Origin: Cuneatibacter caecimuris
Lineage (GTDB): Bacteria; Bacillota; Clostridia; Lachnospirales; Lachnospiraceae
Direction: 5' to 3'
NCBI RefSeq assembly: GCF_004216775.1
Contig: NZ_SGXF01000008.1
Coordinates: 1 to 62,403 of the forward strand
Length of the DNA stretch: 62,403 nt
The notes under the pieces were generated by a model, which was not told where the DNA came from, did not search any database, and saw nothing but the letters and a program-made list of their open reading frames with translations. The position numbers and the translations under genes are program-made. Below, in pieces: positions 1-8,010 of this stretch; positions within the stretch are counted from its first letter, which is position 1; each line of letters starts with the position of its first letter.

Positions 1-43
1 GGTATGTAGCTGACTGTTACTAATCGGTCGAGGGCTTGACCTG
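1..43 (+). rRNA. 23S rRNA, 3' end (partial)
   Basis: The first bases match the conserved 3' terminus of bacterial 23S rRNA (the 'actaatcggtcgagggcttg' region ending in ...gacct). Only the last ~43 nt lie in the window and the exact 3' end is approximate. No 5S rRNA (about 117 nt) fits between this end and the tRNA-Asn at 109, so the operon runs from 23S directly into tRNAs. Confidence 0.85.
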
Positions 44-108
44 AAGAGGTTCAGGAGAGCCTGGATGGTTTCTGTGTGTGGTTTTGAAGGTACAGACCTT
101 CTTTATAT

Positions 109-180
<72 letters not shown>

Positions 181-209
181 CTTGGAGCAGTGGAAATTCC
201 CTGTTCTGC

Positions 210-281
210 GGCTCCATGGTCAAGCGGTTAAGACACCGCCCTTTCACGGCGGTAACAGGGGTTCAAATCCCCTTGGAGTCA
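210..281 (+). tRNA. tRNA-Glu (TTC)
   Basis: Acceptor GGCTCCA pairs with TGGAGTC. The anticodon TTC sits at 243-245 within a CCGCC/GGCGG stem, and the T-arm is AGGGG-TTCAAAT-CCCCT. The discriminator is A and CCA is not encoded. About 28 nt of spacer separate it from tRNA-Asn. Confidence 0.95.
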
Positions 282-313
282 TTACTCAATGAAGATTGAG
301 TTCAAACACACAT

Positions 314-386
314 GCCGATGTGGCTCAATTGGCAGAGCAGCTGATTTGTAATCAGCAGGTTATCGGTTCGAGTCCGATCATCGGCT
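314..386 (+). tRNA. tRNA-Thr (TGT)
   Basis: Acceptor GCCGATG pairs with CATCGGC. The anticodon stem is GCTGA/TCAGC with loop TTTGTAA, giving anticodon TGT. The T-arm has TTCGAGT. The discriminator is T and CCA is not encoded. Confidence 0.95.
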
Positions 387-395
387 TCATTGCTT

Positions 396-469
396 GGACC
401 TTTAGCTCAGTTGGTTAGAGCAACCGGCTCATAACCGGTCGGTCCTGGGTTCGAGTCCCCGAAGGTCCA
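396..469 (+). tRNA. tRNA with CAT anticodon (Met elongator or Ile2)
   Basis: Acceptor GGACCTT pairs with AAGGTCC. The anticodon loop CTCATAA gives CAT, and the stem is ACCGG/CCGGT. The D-arm lacks initiator-type features. From sequence I cannot separate elongator Met from the lysidine-modified Ile2 tRNA. The GGACCTT acceptor resembles Firmicute Ile2 tRNAs as I remember them, so Ile2 deserves consideration. No CCA is encoded. Confidence 0.9.
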
Positions 470-509
470 CTAACTGCAAGAGCAATAGTGAAAGCAATAT
501 TATAGCAAT

Positions 510-583
510 GGCCCAGTGGCTCAGTTGGTTAGAGCGCCGCCCTGTCACGGCGGAGGTCGAGAGTTCGAGTCTCTTCTGGGTCG
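510..583 (+). tRNA. tRNA-Asp (GTC)
   Basis: Acceptor GGCCCAG pairs with CTGGGTC. The anticodon GTC lies in a CCGCC/GGCGG stem, and the T-arm is GAGAG-TTCGAGT-CTCTT. The discriminator is G and CCA is not encoded. Confidence 0.95.
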
Positions 584-588
584 TTTTT

Positions 589-661
589 GGGGTCTTAGCT
601 CAGCTGGGAGAGCATCTGCCTTACAAGCAGAGGGTCATAGGTTCGAGCCCTATAGGCCCCA
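589..661 (+). tRNA. tRNA-Val (TAC)
   Basis: Acceptor GGGGTCT pairs with AGGCCCC. The anticodon stem is CTGC/GCAG with loop CTTACAA, giving TAC. The T-arm is ATAGG-TTCGAGC-CCTAT. It starts only six bases after tRNA-Asp ends. No CCA is encoded. Confidence 0.95.
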
Positions 662-684
662 TTTTACATGGGAACATGTAAGAT

Positions 685-770
685 GCCGGCGTGGCGGAAC
701 TGGCAGACGCCCGGGACTTAAAATCCCGTGGGTAGCGATACCCGTACCGGTTCGATCCCGGTCGCCGGCA
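685..770 (+). tRNA. tRNA-Leu (TAA)
   Basis: A class II tRNA of 86 nt. Acceptor GCCGGCG pairs with CGCCGGC. The anticodon loop CTTAAAA gives TAA, the variable arm is long (GTGGG-TAGCGA-TACCC region), and the T-arm has TTCGATC. It is the last tRNA of the cluster, directly before the terminator. Confidence 0.95.
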
Positions 771-784
771 GTTGAGAAGAGTGA

Positions 785-815
785 ACTGTTGCAGAGTATT
801 CTGCAGCAGTTTTTT
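785..815 (+). terminator. Intrinsic terminator of the rRNA-tRNA operon
   Basis: Stem CTGTTGCAGA / TCTGCAGCAG (one G-T wobble) with a short GTAT loop, followed by a run of six T. It lies 15 nt after tRNA-Leu. Confidence 0.85.
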
Positions 816-957
816 CATTGCATAGGGAACGCAGTTCCCTATGCGATAAACCCCTCCGGGGGATGCGCACTGCGCGCTAAGGAAATATGGCCGCTAAAGC
901 GACCGCGCTTCGGCGCGGGAGTCCGGCCCGCCGGACTCTTTGTTAGTGAAAAACTAA
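816..957. repeat. Structured intergenic repeat, diverged single copy
   Basis: Begins with a perfect 11-bp hairpin (GCATAGGGAAC-gca-GTTCCCTATGC, 820-844). Then come a CCCTCCGGGGG block, a CGCTAAAGCG hairpin, a CCGCGC-ttcg-GCGCGG hairpin and a GTCCGG-cccg-CCGGAC hairpin. The same order of blocks recurs in two tandem copies at 62174-62403, with base differences that preserve pairing. No convincing coding potential. It may be a MITE-like element or a transcribed structured element; the type is not known to me. Confidence 0.75.
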
Positions 958-1076
958 AGTAAATTCCTTTATAAATCTCATACCGTATAATGTTTTCTAT
1001 TTGATTCATGCTAAACCTAATCATTTCAGGTTACTATCCACAGATGCTGATTAAAATATCATCGGCAGTATTTTAA

Positions 1077-1105
1077 TTGCCTACTTTTTGTACAATAATT
1101 ATACT
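1077..1105 (+). promoter_or_regulatory. Candidate sigma-A promoter of the Pel-like operon
   Basis: TTGCCT (1077-1082), 17-nt spacer, TATACT (1100-1105), in an AT-rich stretch 115 nt upstream of the first operon gene. The leader between here and 1220 shows no riboswitch I recognise; in particular the conserved blocks of a c-di-GMP riboswitch are absent. Confidence 0.45.
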
Positions 1106-1219
1106 TGCAATTTTATGCTGTTAAGAGTATCATATTAGATATATATTCGTTTATTTTTTTCCAATCAAAAATGGCCTGTATTACGGCAGGTCTCCAAGGA
1201 AATGGACAGGGACAGTGAA

Positions 1220-3349
1220 ATGGCGACAATACTGATAACAGGGAATACAGAGCTGTTTACCCAGGAAGCGTGCAGGGCGCTGGCGGAAGAGAACAAAATT
1301 ATTCTGGCGGGAACTGCAAAGTTTTCCGGAAAACATAAAAATATTCATTATTACCGCACTTTGCCTGTGGAGGAGAAGTTTGCACACCTTTTTGAAGTGT
1401 TTACATTTGATGCTGTCTGGTATGTGACAGGATATGCAGATGGAGGAGAGGGATCTTTTGGCGAAGCGCAGCAGCTGGAACAGACCCTGGCGGAGTGCCG
1501 GCGTTCCAGGGTGGGTAAGCTGATTGTCCTGTCCACAGTGAACAGCCAGAATTATCTGGATACATATGGGCGTATGGGGGAGCTGCTGAAGAGAGAATAT
1601 CCATCCAGCGGGACGTTCAGCGCCGCGAAGACGGAAGAACTGTGCCAATATTTCCAGGATAAAACGGAGATGTGTGTGGTGACGCTTTGGCTGCCTTATG
1701 TGGCTGACCGCGTCAATGATAAAAATTTCCTGGGAGGGGTTTTTCGGAATATTTATGAAAAGGATAAGGTGATTTTTCCTTATCACAGGGAAGATCGGGT
1801 GGATTTTCTTGCAATGCAGGATCTGACCGAACTTTTGATACAAATCACCGAAGAGACAGAAGACAGCAGCGGCAGTTATTACGCTACCAGTGGCTACCGC
1901 TATCAATACAGCGATCTGGAGGAAATGCTCCGCTTGGTTTCGCCGGATGTGCAGGTGATGTATGAAAATTATCCGGATATGATCCAGTGGCCGGATTATC
2001 CCATGGAACTGCGCAGTAAATACGGTTTTGTGCCTATGGAAAATGTGATGGAAAACATTGGTTCTTATTACCGGACTTTCATAAATGAAGTGGTCCGGGG
2101 ACGGCGGGGCGCGGGCAGCAGGATTCTGGGAGCATTCACGGAAGCCGGAAAAGGGATATTTAAATATATAGAGCTAATTCTGGTATTTCTGATAGCAGAG
2201 CTGATCGCTTATTACACTTCCGACTCTGTATATTTCAAGTTTGTGGATGTAAGGCTGCTGTACATTGTGATTATGGGGACGATTTACGGAATGCGCATGG
2301 GGATTTTTGCCGCTTTGCTGGAAAGTGCGGTTTTGGTCAGGCAATATGCGCTGATCGGTATGAGCGGGACCCTTCTGTTTTATAATATTGAAAATTGGAT
2401 TCCCTTTGCCATATATCTCATGGCAGGATCTATCACTGGCTATATCCGCAATAAAAAAACAGATGAATTGAGCTTCTCTAAACAAGAGTACGCCCTTCTT
2501 CGTGACAAATATATCTTTTTGAATGATGTATACCATGGGGCTGTGGAGAATAAGGGAGAGTATAAAAAGCAGATTCTGGGCTTCAAGGACAGTTTCGGAA
2601 AGATTTTTGATGCGGTTCAGAGGCTGGATAACGAATTGCCGGAGAGCATATTCCTTGAGGGGCTGCAGGTGATGGAGGATATTCTGGAAAACCATACCAT
2701 AGCCATTTACTCTCTGGATGATTACCAGCGTTTTGGCAGGCTGGTGGTCTGCTCCAGCAGCAGGTTGACTAAGCTGACGAAATCTATTCGTTTGGAAGAA
2801 TATGAAGAAATGTACCGCCAGGTCAAGGGAGGGAATGTCTGGAAAAACACTGAGCTGATTCCTGACATGCCCATGTATGCCTGCGGGGTTTTTGACGGAG
2901 ATAGAATTGTGCTGCTCGTCGCCATTTGGGAGGCCAGCGTTGAACAGTATGGCATGCACTATATGAATATTTTCCGCATACTCTGCGGCCTGGTGCAGAC
3001 TTCATTTTTACGCGCTGTTGAATATGAATCCCTGCAGGAAGAGCGTCTCTATTATCCGGAGACTAATGTGGCCAGGCCGGAGAGGTTCCGGCAGATCCTG
3101 GGAGTTCAGGAGGATATGCAGGAGGCGGGCGTTGCCGACTATGTGCTGGTCCGCTTCCCGGGCTATGATCAAAAAGAGGTCAGTGAGCTGCTGGCCGGGA
3201 TGGTCAGGGCCAGCGACACGCTGGGGATGGATGAGGCAGGCAATATTTATCTTTTGCTGGTTCAGATGAACAAAAGGAACTTTGGGATTGTGGGGGAGCG
3301 TTTGGACAGAAAGGGCCTGCAGTATCAGCTGGTAGAAAAGGTGGGATGA
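1220..3349 (+). CDS. pelD: PelD-like c-di-GMP receptor with N-terminal SDR-like domain
   Basis: Membrane receptor expected to gate Pel-type polysaccharide synthesis. Order: SDR/epimerase-like domain (about 1-290, starting ILITG), membrane segments (about 314-410), GAF-like region (about 440-590) and a degenerate GGDEF domain (about 600-709). The diguanylate cyclase motif is lost (EAGNIY replaces GGDEF), but the I-site RxxD is kept as RASD (R663, D666), which fits a c-di-GMP receptor. The SDR part looks inactive: the glycine motif is eroded after ILITG and the catalytic YxxxK reads FSAAK. I chose ATG 1220 over 1202 because AGGGA lies 7 nt upstream and the family begins at ILITG; 1202 (six residues longer) has its Shine-Dalgarno too close. 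Overlaps pelE by four bases. The family assignment rests on architecture plus pelE/pelF/pelG nearby. Confidence 0.8.
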   Translation: MATILITGNTELFTQEACRALAEENKIILAGTAKFSGKHKNIHYYRTLPVEEKFAHLFEVFTFDAVWYVTGYADGGEGSFGEAQQLEQTLAECRRSRVGKLIVLSTVNSQNYLDTYGRMGELLKREYPSSGTFSAAKTEELCQYFQDKTEMCVVTLWLPYVADRVNDKNFLGGVFRNIYEKDKVIFPYHREDRVDFLAMQDLTELLIQITEETEDSSGSYYATSGYRYQYSDLEEMLRLVSPDVQVMYENYPDMIQWPDYPMELRSKYGFVPMENVMENIGSYYRTFINEVVRGRRGAGSRILGAFTEAGKGIFKYIELILVFLIAELIAYYTSDSVYFKFVDVRLLYIVIMGTIYGMRMGIFAALLESAVLVRQYALIGMSGTLLFYNIENWIPFAIYLMAGSITGYIRNKKTDELSFSKQEYALLRDKYIFLNDVYHGAVENKGEYKKQILGFKDSFGKIFDAVQRLDNELPESIFLEGLQVMEDILENHTIAIYSLDDYQRFGRLVVCSSSRLTKLTKSIRLEEYEEMYRQVKGGNVWKNTELIPDMPMYACGVFDGDRIVLLVAIWEASVEQYGMHYMNIFRILCGLVQTSFLRAVEYESLQEERLYYPETNVARPERFRQILGVQEDMQEAGVADYVLVRFPGYDQKEVSELLAGMVRASDTLGMDEAGNIYLLLVQMNKRNFGIVGERLDRKGLQYQLVEKVG

Positions 3350-4233
3350 ATTTGATAATTATTTTTCTGGTATTCCATATAATCATTTGCATCCTGCTGT
3401 ATCTGTTGATCCGGTTGGGGATCCTGGAATGCGGAAGGATGGTAATGATGCTGGCGTGGTTTGTTCCTGTTTGGGGACTGGTCTGCCTTGTGATACAGGA
3501 GTTTCGGAGCAGAGGGAAACAGGAAGTCAAAGAAGATGTGGGAGTGGAAAAGCTGAAAATCAACGATGAAATCCACCGCAGCATTTTGATGGAGGAAGAT
3601 CCTATTGAAGGGCGTGTGGTGCCATTGGAAGAAGCTCTGCTGATCAATGCGCCGTCCACAAGGCGGGAGCTGATGATGGAAGTGATGTATTCAGATCCCG
3701 GAAATTATGTGGATCAGCTTCAGGAAGCCAGAATGAATGACGATACAGAGGTGGTTCATTATGCAGTTACGGCCCTGGTAGAGCTTCAAAAGGAATATGA
3801 TCTGGAGTTTCAGGAGTTGGAGAGGAAGTTGGCGGAGACTCCTGACGACGGAGCGCTGCTGGACACATATCTCGGGCTTTTGGAGCGGTATCTGAGCAGC
3901 GGCCTGCTGGAAGGCAGCAGCAGAAGTATTCAGCTGCGCAATTACAGCAGCCTTCTGGACCGGAAACTGAAAACAAAAGGAGAGGAGCTTTCTCTCTACC
4001 GCAGAAAGATAGAAACAGATATACAGCTGAAAGAGTATGATACCGCATATCAGGAAATTAGCAGAGTGTTGGAACTGTGGCCGAAGGAAGAAACAGGATA
4101 TCTGTTCCTGATCCAGTATTATTCTGCGGTAAAGGACAGGAAGGGGATAGACAGGACTCTGGAATTGCTTCGCTTTCGTGAGATCCATCTCACCGGAGAA
4201 GGCAGGAGTATAGTGGAATTTTGGAAGAAGTAG
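3346..4233 (+). CDS. pelE: PelE-like membrane-anchored TPR protein
   Basis: 295 residues with two N-terminal hydrophobic helices (about 2-22 and 28-50) and then a soluble helical region (about 100-295) with TPR-like periodicity (for example LELWPKEETGYLFLIQYYS). PelE proteins of Pel systems have exactly this pair of TM helices plus TPRs and are thought to help assemble the inner-membrane synthase complex with PelD, PelF and PelG. ATG overlaps the pelD stop (ATGA) with AAAGGTGGG upstream, indicating translational coupling. Identity is inferred from position and topology, since the primary sequence is poorly conserved in this family. Confidence 0.7.
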   Translation: MNLIIIFLVFHIIICILLYLLIRLGILECGRMVMMLAWFVPVWGLVCLVIQEFRSRGKQEVKEDVGVEKLKINDEIHRSILMEEDPIEGRVVPLEEALLINAPSTRRELMMEVMYSDPGNYVDQLQEARMNDDTEVVHYAVTALVELQKEYDLEFQELERKLAETPDDGALLDTYLGLLERYLSSGLLEGSSRSIQLRNYSSLLDRKLKTKGEELSLYRRKIETDIQLKEYDTAYQEISRVLELWPKEETGYLFLIQYYSAVKDRKGIDRTLELLRFREIHLTGEGRSIVEFWKK

Positions 4234-4255
4234 CAGAAGTGGAGCATTGGGAAAT

Positions 4256-6079
4256 ATGAAAAAGAAGAACCAGAAAATTCAGTTTGGCAGGCTGCAGATT
4301 GTGATCGCCATGTTTTTGGTGCTCATAGCGGTTCTGTATTTTGTTCAGAGGAATGTTTCCTACAGCGCCCGGGAAAAAATGATTCTCCCCCTTTCAGAGA
4401 GTGAATTTGGACATGCAGAGGTGGATACGGATGCAGATGTATTGATCTTATGGGAAGAGGACGCCAACGGCGTGAAAGGCAGAGACCTGATGGAAGATAT
4501 TCTGCAGCAAATGCGGATTCCCTATGAACTCTGCGGCGGGAAAGAGTTCGCAGGAGAAATGCTGGAAGGTTATTCTTCCGTATTGCTTTCCATAACGCAT
4601 TATAACCTGCTGGATGAGGGGATTCTGGATATACTGGACTGGGTGAAGGCAGGGGGCAGTCTGATGATTGTGTATCCTCCGGAAGTAAACGGGAGTTTCA
4701 CTCTGGTACAGGATGAACTGGGGATTTATGATGTGGGAGGAACTATGGCAGTGGTAGAAGGGCTTCATTTTAACATTCCCTTCATGATCGGTTCCGAGAG
4801 GAAAGATTATAAAATTACGGACCCATATGAATCTTCCCTGACTGTCAGCCTCAATTCTGACTGCATGGTCTATATCCGGTCCGGAAAAGAAGGCGGGATT
4901 CCTGTGCTGTAGAGCAGAAGTCTGGGGCAGGGCACTGTTGTGTTTAATAATCTGGGATTTCTGGAAAAGGCGTATCGGGGGATATACTGTGCTTCTTTCT
5001 CTTTGCTGGAGCCAGTATGCGCCTGGCCGGTAATCAATGGCTCCACATTTTATATTGATGATTTTCCTTCACCGGTTCCGGGAGGAAGCAGTGAATATAT
5101 CCAGGCGGAATACGGAATGGATATCAAGGATTTTTATACCCAGGTATGGTGGAACGACATGTATAACCTGGCGGACCGATATGGAGTCCGCTATACGGGC
5201 CTGGTCATTGAGGCGTATTCTGATCAGGTTCAGGGGCCATTTGACAGAAATGATGATCAGCGGCGCTACCAGTATTTTGGCAATATGCTGTTGGACCAGG
5301 GAGGCGAGATTGGTTTTCACGGTTATAACCATATGCCGCTTTGCTTGAACAATTTTAATTTCGGCGGTCAGTATGATTCTTACAGGCACTGGAACAGCAG
5401 GGAGGATATGGCTGCGTCTATTCGAGAGCTGAATGAGTTCTGCAGCAGCCTGTTTCCGAAAGAACAGTTCCAGGTCTACGTGCCTCCTTCCAACATTCTG
5501 TCGGAGGAGGGGAGGCGCCTGCTGGCGGAAGATTTTCCCCAGATTAAGGCCATCGCCAGTGTTTATCTGCCCGGAGGGCTGGCCTATGAACAGGAATTTG
5601 AGGTATCGGAGGACGGCATAATTGAAACGCCCAGGATTATTTCCGGGTATCTTTTGGATGATTACATGCAGCTGGCGTCCATGGCAGAGCTGAATTTTCA
5701 TTTTGTGAACACACATTTTCAGCATCCCGATGATGTTCTGGATGAGGACCGGGGAGCTGCGCTTGGGTGGCCGGAACTGCACAGAAGGATTTCGGAGTTT
5801 ATGGGATGGCTGTATGGTGCTGCGCCGGAGATCAGGAATCTGACAGGAACGGAACTGGCGGGAGCGGTGCAGCGCTATGACGCGCTGAAAGTGGGGAGAA
5901 AACTGGAGGAGGGAAGCCTGAAGCTGACCTTGGACGGGTTTGCAGATGAAGCCTGGCTGTTTGTGAGAGTCAATGAAGGAAAGCCGGGAAAGGTGGAGGG
6001 CGGAAGCATGTCTCAGGTGTCTGAAGGATTGTACCTGCTGCGGGCAGATGCTTCCCAGGTGAAAATTGAGTTGGAGTAA
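4256..6079 (+). pseudogene. DUF2194 polysaccharide deacetylase-like protein, interrupted by in-frame TAG
   Basis: About 607 codons. An N-terminal TM anchor (about 10-30) precedes an extracellular N-domain and a CE4-like deacetylase domain. The catalytic features are present: the Asp pair in YIDDFP (5057-5062), HGYNH (5318-5332) as the metal-binding HxxxH, PPSN, and NTHF near the end. The reading frame is continuous except for TAG at 4910-4912. The adjacent paralogue has TGG (Trp) there, in PLLWEYSLGQG, so one G-to-A change explains the stop. The 3' part could restart at GTG 4940 but would lack the anchor. Start ATG 4256 is preferred over TTG 4247, which is too close to GGAG. In Pel loci such a domain would deacetylate the polymer. 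Sequencing error is possible. Confidence 0.75.
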
Positions 6080-6116
6080 CCGGCCGCGTCTGGGAATTTG
6101 AAAGGTGGGAAGTCAG

Positions 6117-8010
6117 ATGAAGATAGAGAAGAGCCGCGCCAGAAAGGCCAGATATATCCCTGTTGTGATAATACTTGGAATTTTTGTGGCGCTGACAGCG
6201 GCCCTGCTGGGCCAGACCGGATGGATCGCATCTTTTTCTTCCAGACCGGATACTGCTATCCTGGATCAGAAGGTTTTTCAGGAAAAAAAGAAGGCAGAGG
6301 TTCCTGTGCCGCCGGAAGGAGAAACACTGGAATGCCTTTATCTCTGGGACAGCAGCGATGAAGATTCTTCCCTGCTCTGTCGGCAGATGTCACAGATCCT
6401 GAAGGATATGGGCGTCAGGTATGCTGCTGTGGATATTGGCAGGGAGGAAGTTCCGCCCTGCAGCAGGTTTGAAAAAGTTGTGCTGGGTTTTTCAAATTAT
6501 GAAAAGAACAGGAATGGTGTTGCCGATGTGATGGAATGGACCGCTCAGGGAGGAGGCCTGCTGATCGCAGCGGTTCCTGAAGTAGATACTACTTTCCGCT
6601 GGGTCAGCCAGCAGGTGGGAATCGTCGGTCTGGGAAATACCCGGTACAAGACGCCTGAAAGACGATTTTCTGCTGGCCGGGAGCCAGAAGGACTATGAAA
6701 TAGAAAACCCCTTTGAATCTTCCATCATTGCTGTGCTGGATGAAAGCTGCCAGGTACATATGGTATCCAGCGATGAGAAGGAAATCCCGCTGCTCTGGGA
6801 ATATAGCCTGGGGCAGGGGCAGGTTGCAGTGGTAAATCTGGGAATATATGAAAAATCCTGCAGAGGAATTTACGCTTCTGCCTACAGCCTGCTGGGAGAT
6901 TTTTGCGCTTATCCTGTAATCAATGGGGCTGCGTTTTATCTGGACGGTTTTCCCGCGCCTCTTCCCCAGGGAAAGAATGCATATATTACGAAAACTTATG
7001 GAGATATGGACCTGTATACTTTTTATATTAACGAATGGTGGCCGGATCTCCTGAGATTGGCTCAAAAGTATGATATCCGCTACACAGGGTCTCTGGTGGA
7101 AAGCAGCGCCGGCGGAGTGGAGCCGCCTTTTGAGGTGACCGGCGCCAGGAACAGATACCAGTATTTTGGGGCACAGCTGCTGGAGAATGGCGGTGAGATC
7201 GGCATATATGGTTATAATCACCTGCCGCTGTGCACAGAAGGTTTTGAAAGCGCTCTTGAGCAGCGGCCTGAACTGGATTACCAGAAAGATCTGAAATTGA
7301 AGTATTGGAAAACGAAGAACGATATGGCTGCGGCTCTTCAGGAAATTTCCCGTTTTTTCGGAGAACTTTTCAGCGAACAGAACCCACAGGTCTATACTCC
7401 CCCGGCCAATATCCTTTCAGAAGAAGGGCGGCAAATTCTCCGGAATACGATTCCTGAAATAAGGGCGGTTGCAGGCTCCTATATGGGAGGGGAGTTTTCC
7501 ATAGCTCAGGAATTTGCAGTGTCAGGGGACGGGCTCATTGAAACGCCCAGGATCACCTATGGGTGTTATATCAATTCCGATATGAAGCTCAGCGCTTTGT
7601 CCGAACTGAATATGCACTATGTGAATACGCATTTCATGTATCTCAGCGATGTGCTGAATCCTGATCTGGGAGCTGAGCTGGGCTGGCCGGAGCTTTGCAG
7701 AAGGCTGGAAGAATATATGGACTGGCTCTACGGCGCAGCGCCGGAGATACGCCGTCTCACCGGATCAGGAACGGCGGCCGCAGTACAGAGATTTTATTAT
7801 GTGCAGGCCGAAAAAAAGAGCACGGAAACAGGGATGGAATTGGAGCTGTCTAATTTCCAGGATGAAGCCTGGTTCCTGATACGCTTCAACGCCTGGGAGC
7901 CGGAAGAAAGCGGGACCAGCGGAGGAAAACTGACCCGGCTGCAGGGGGACTTGTACCTTCTGAAAGCAGAAAACCAGCATGTGACAGTTCAGAGAAAGGC
8001 GGTTCAATGA
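6117..8010 (+). pseudogene. DUF2194 deacetylase-like paralogue, frameshifted, degenerate active site
   Basis: Tandem copy of the preceding gene: N-terminal TM, N-domain, then deacetylase-like domain. Translation runs in one frame from ATG 6117 (AAAGGTGGG upstream) to a stop at 6696-6698. Homology to the upstream paralogue continues in the next frame from about 6655 to 8010. Removing one C near 6654 joins TRYKT to LKDDFLLAGS and restores the alignment. Independently, the metal site is damaged: the Asp pair reads DG in YLDGFP (6943-6948) and HGYNH reads YGYNH (first His to Tyr, 7207-7209). Before breaking it was probably already a non-catalytic partner. Its stop overlaps the pelF start. Confidence 0.75.

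Noticed and set aside
516-962. Long open frame across tRNA-Asp, tRNA-Val and tRNA-Leu
   Set aside because: It reads through three clear cloverleaf genes and a terminator. It is a by-product of the tRNA sequences.
1106-1219. c-di-GMP riboswitch in the pelD leader
   Set aside because: The leader lacks the conserved cores of GEMM riboswitches, and the short AT-rich sequence shows no fitting helices.
4910-4912. TAG read as an amino acid (amber recoding) in the DUF2194 gene
   Set aside because: TAG is the normal stop of several genes here (for example those ending at 4233, 12773, 19787 and 60943), and no suppressor-type tRNA or pyrrolysine gene is seen. A point mutation or sequencing error is simpler.
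6640-6698. Programmed frameshift in the second DUF2194 gene
   Set aside because: There is no slippery heptamer or following structure of the usual kind, and the metal site is already degenerate. A plain indel explains it better.
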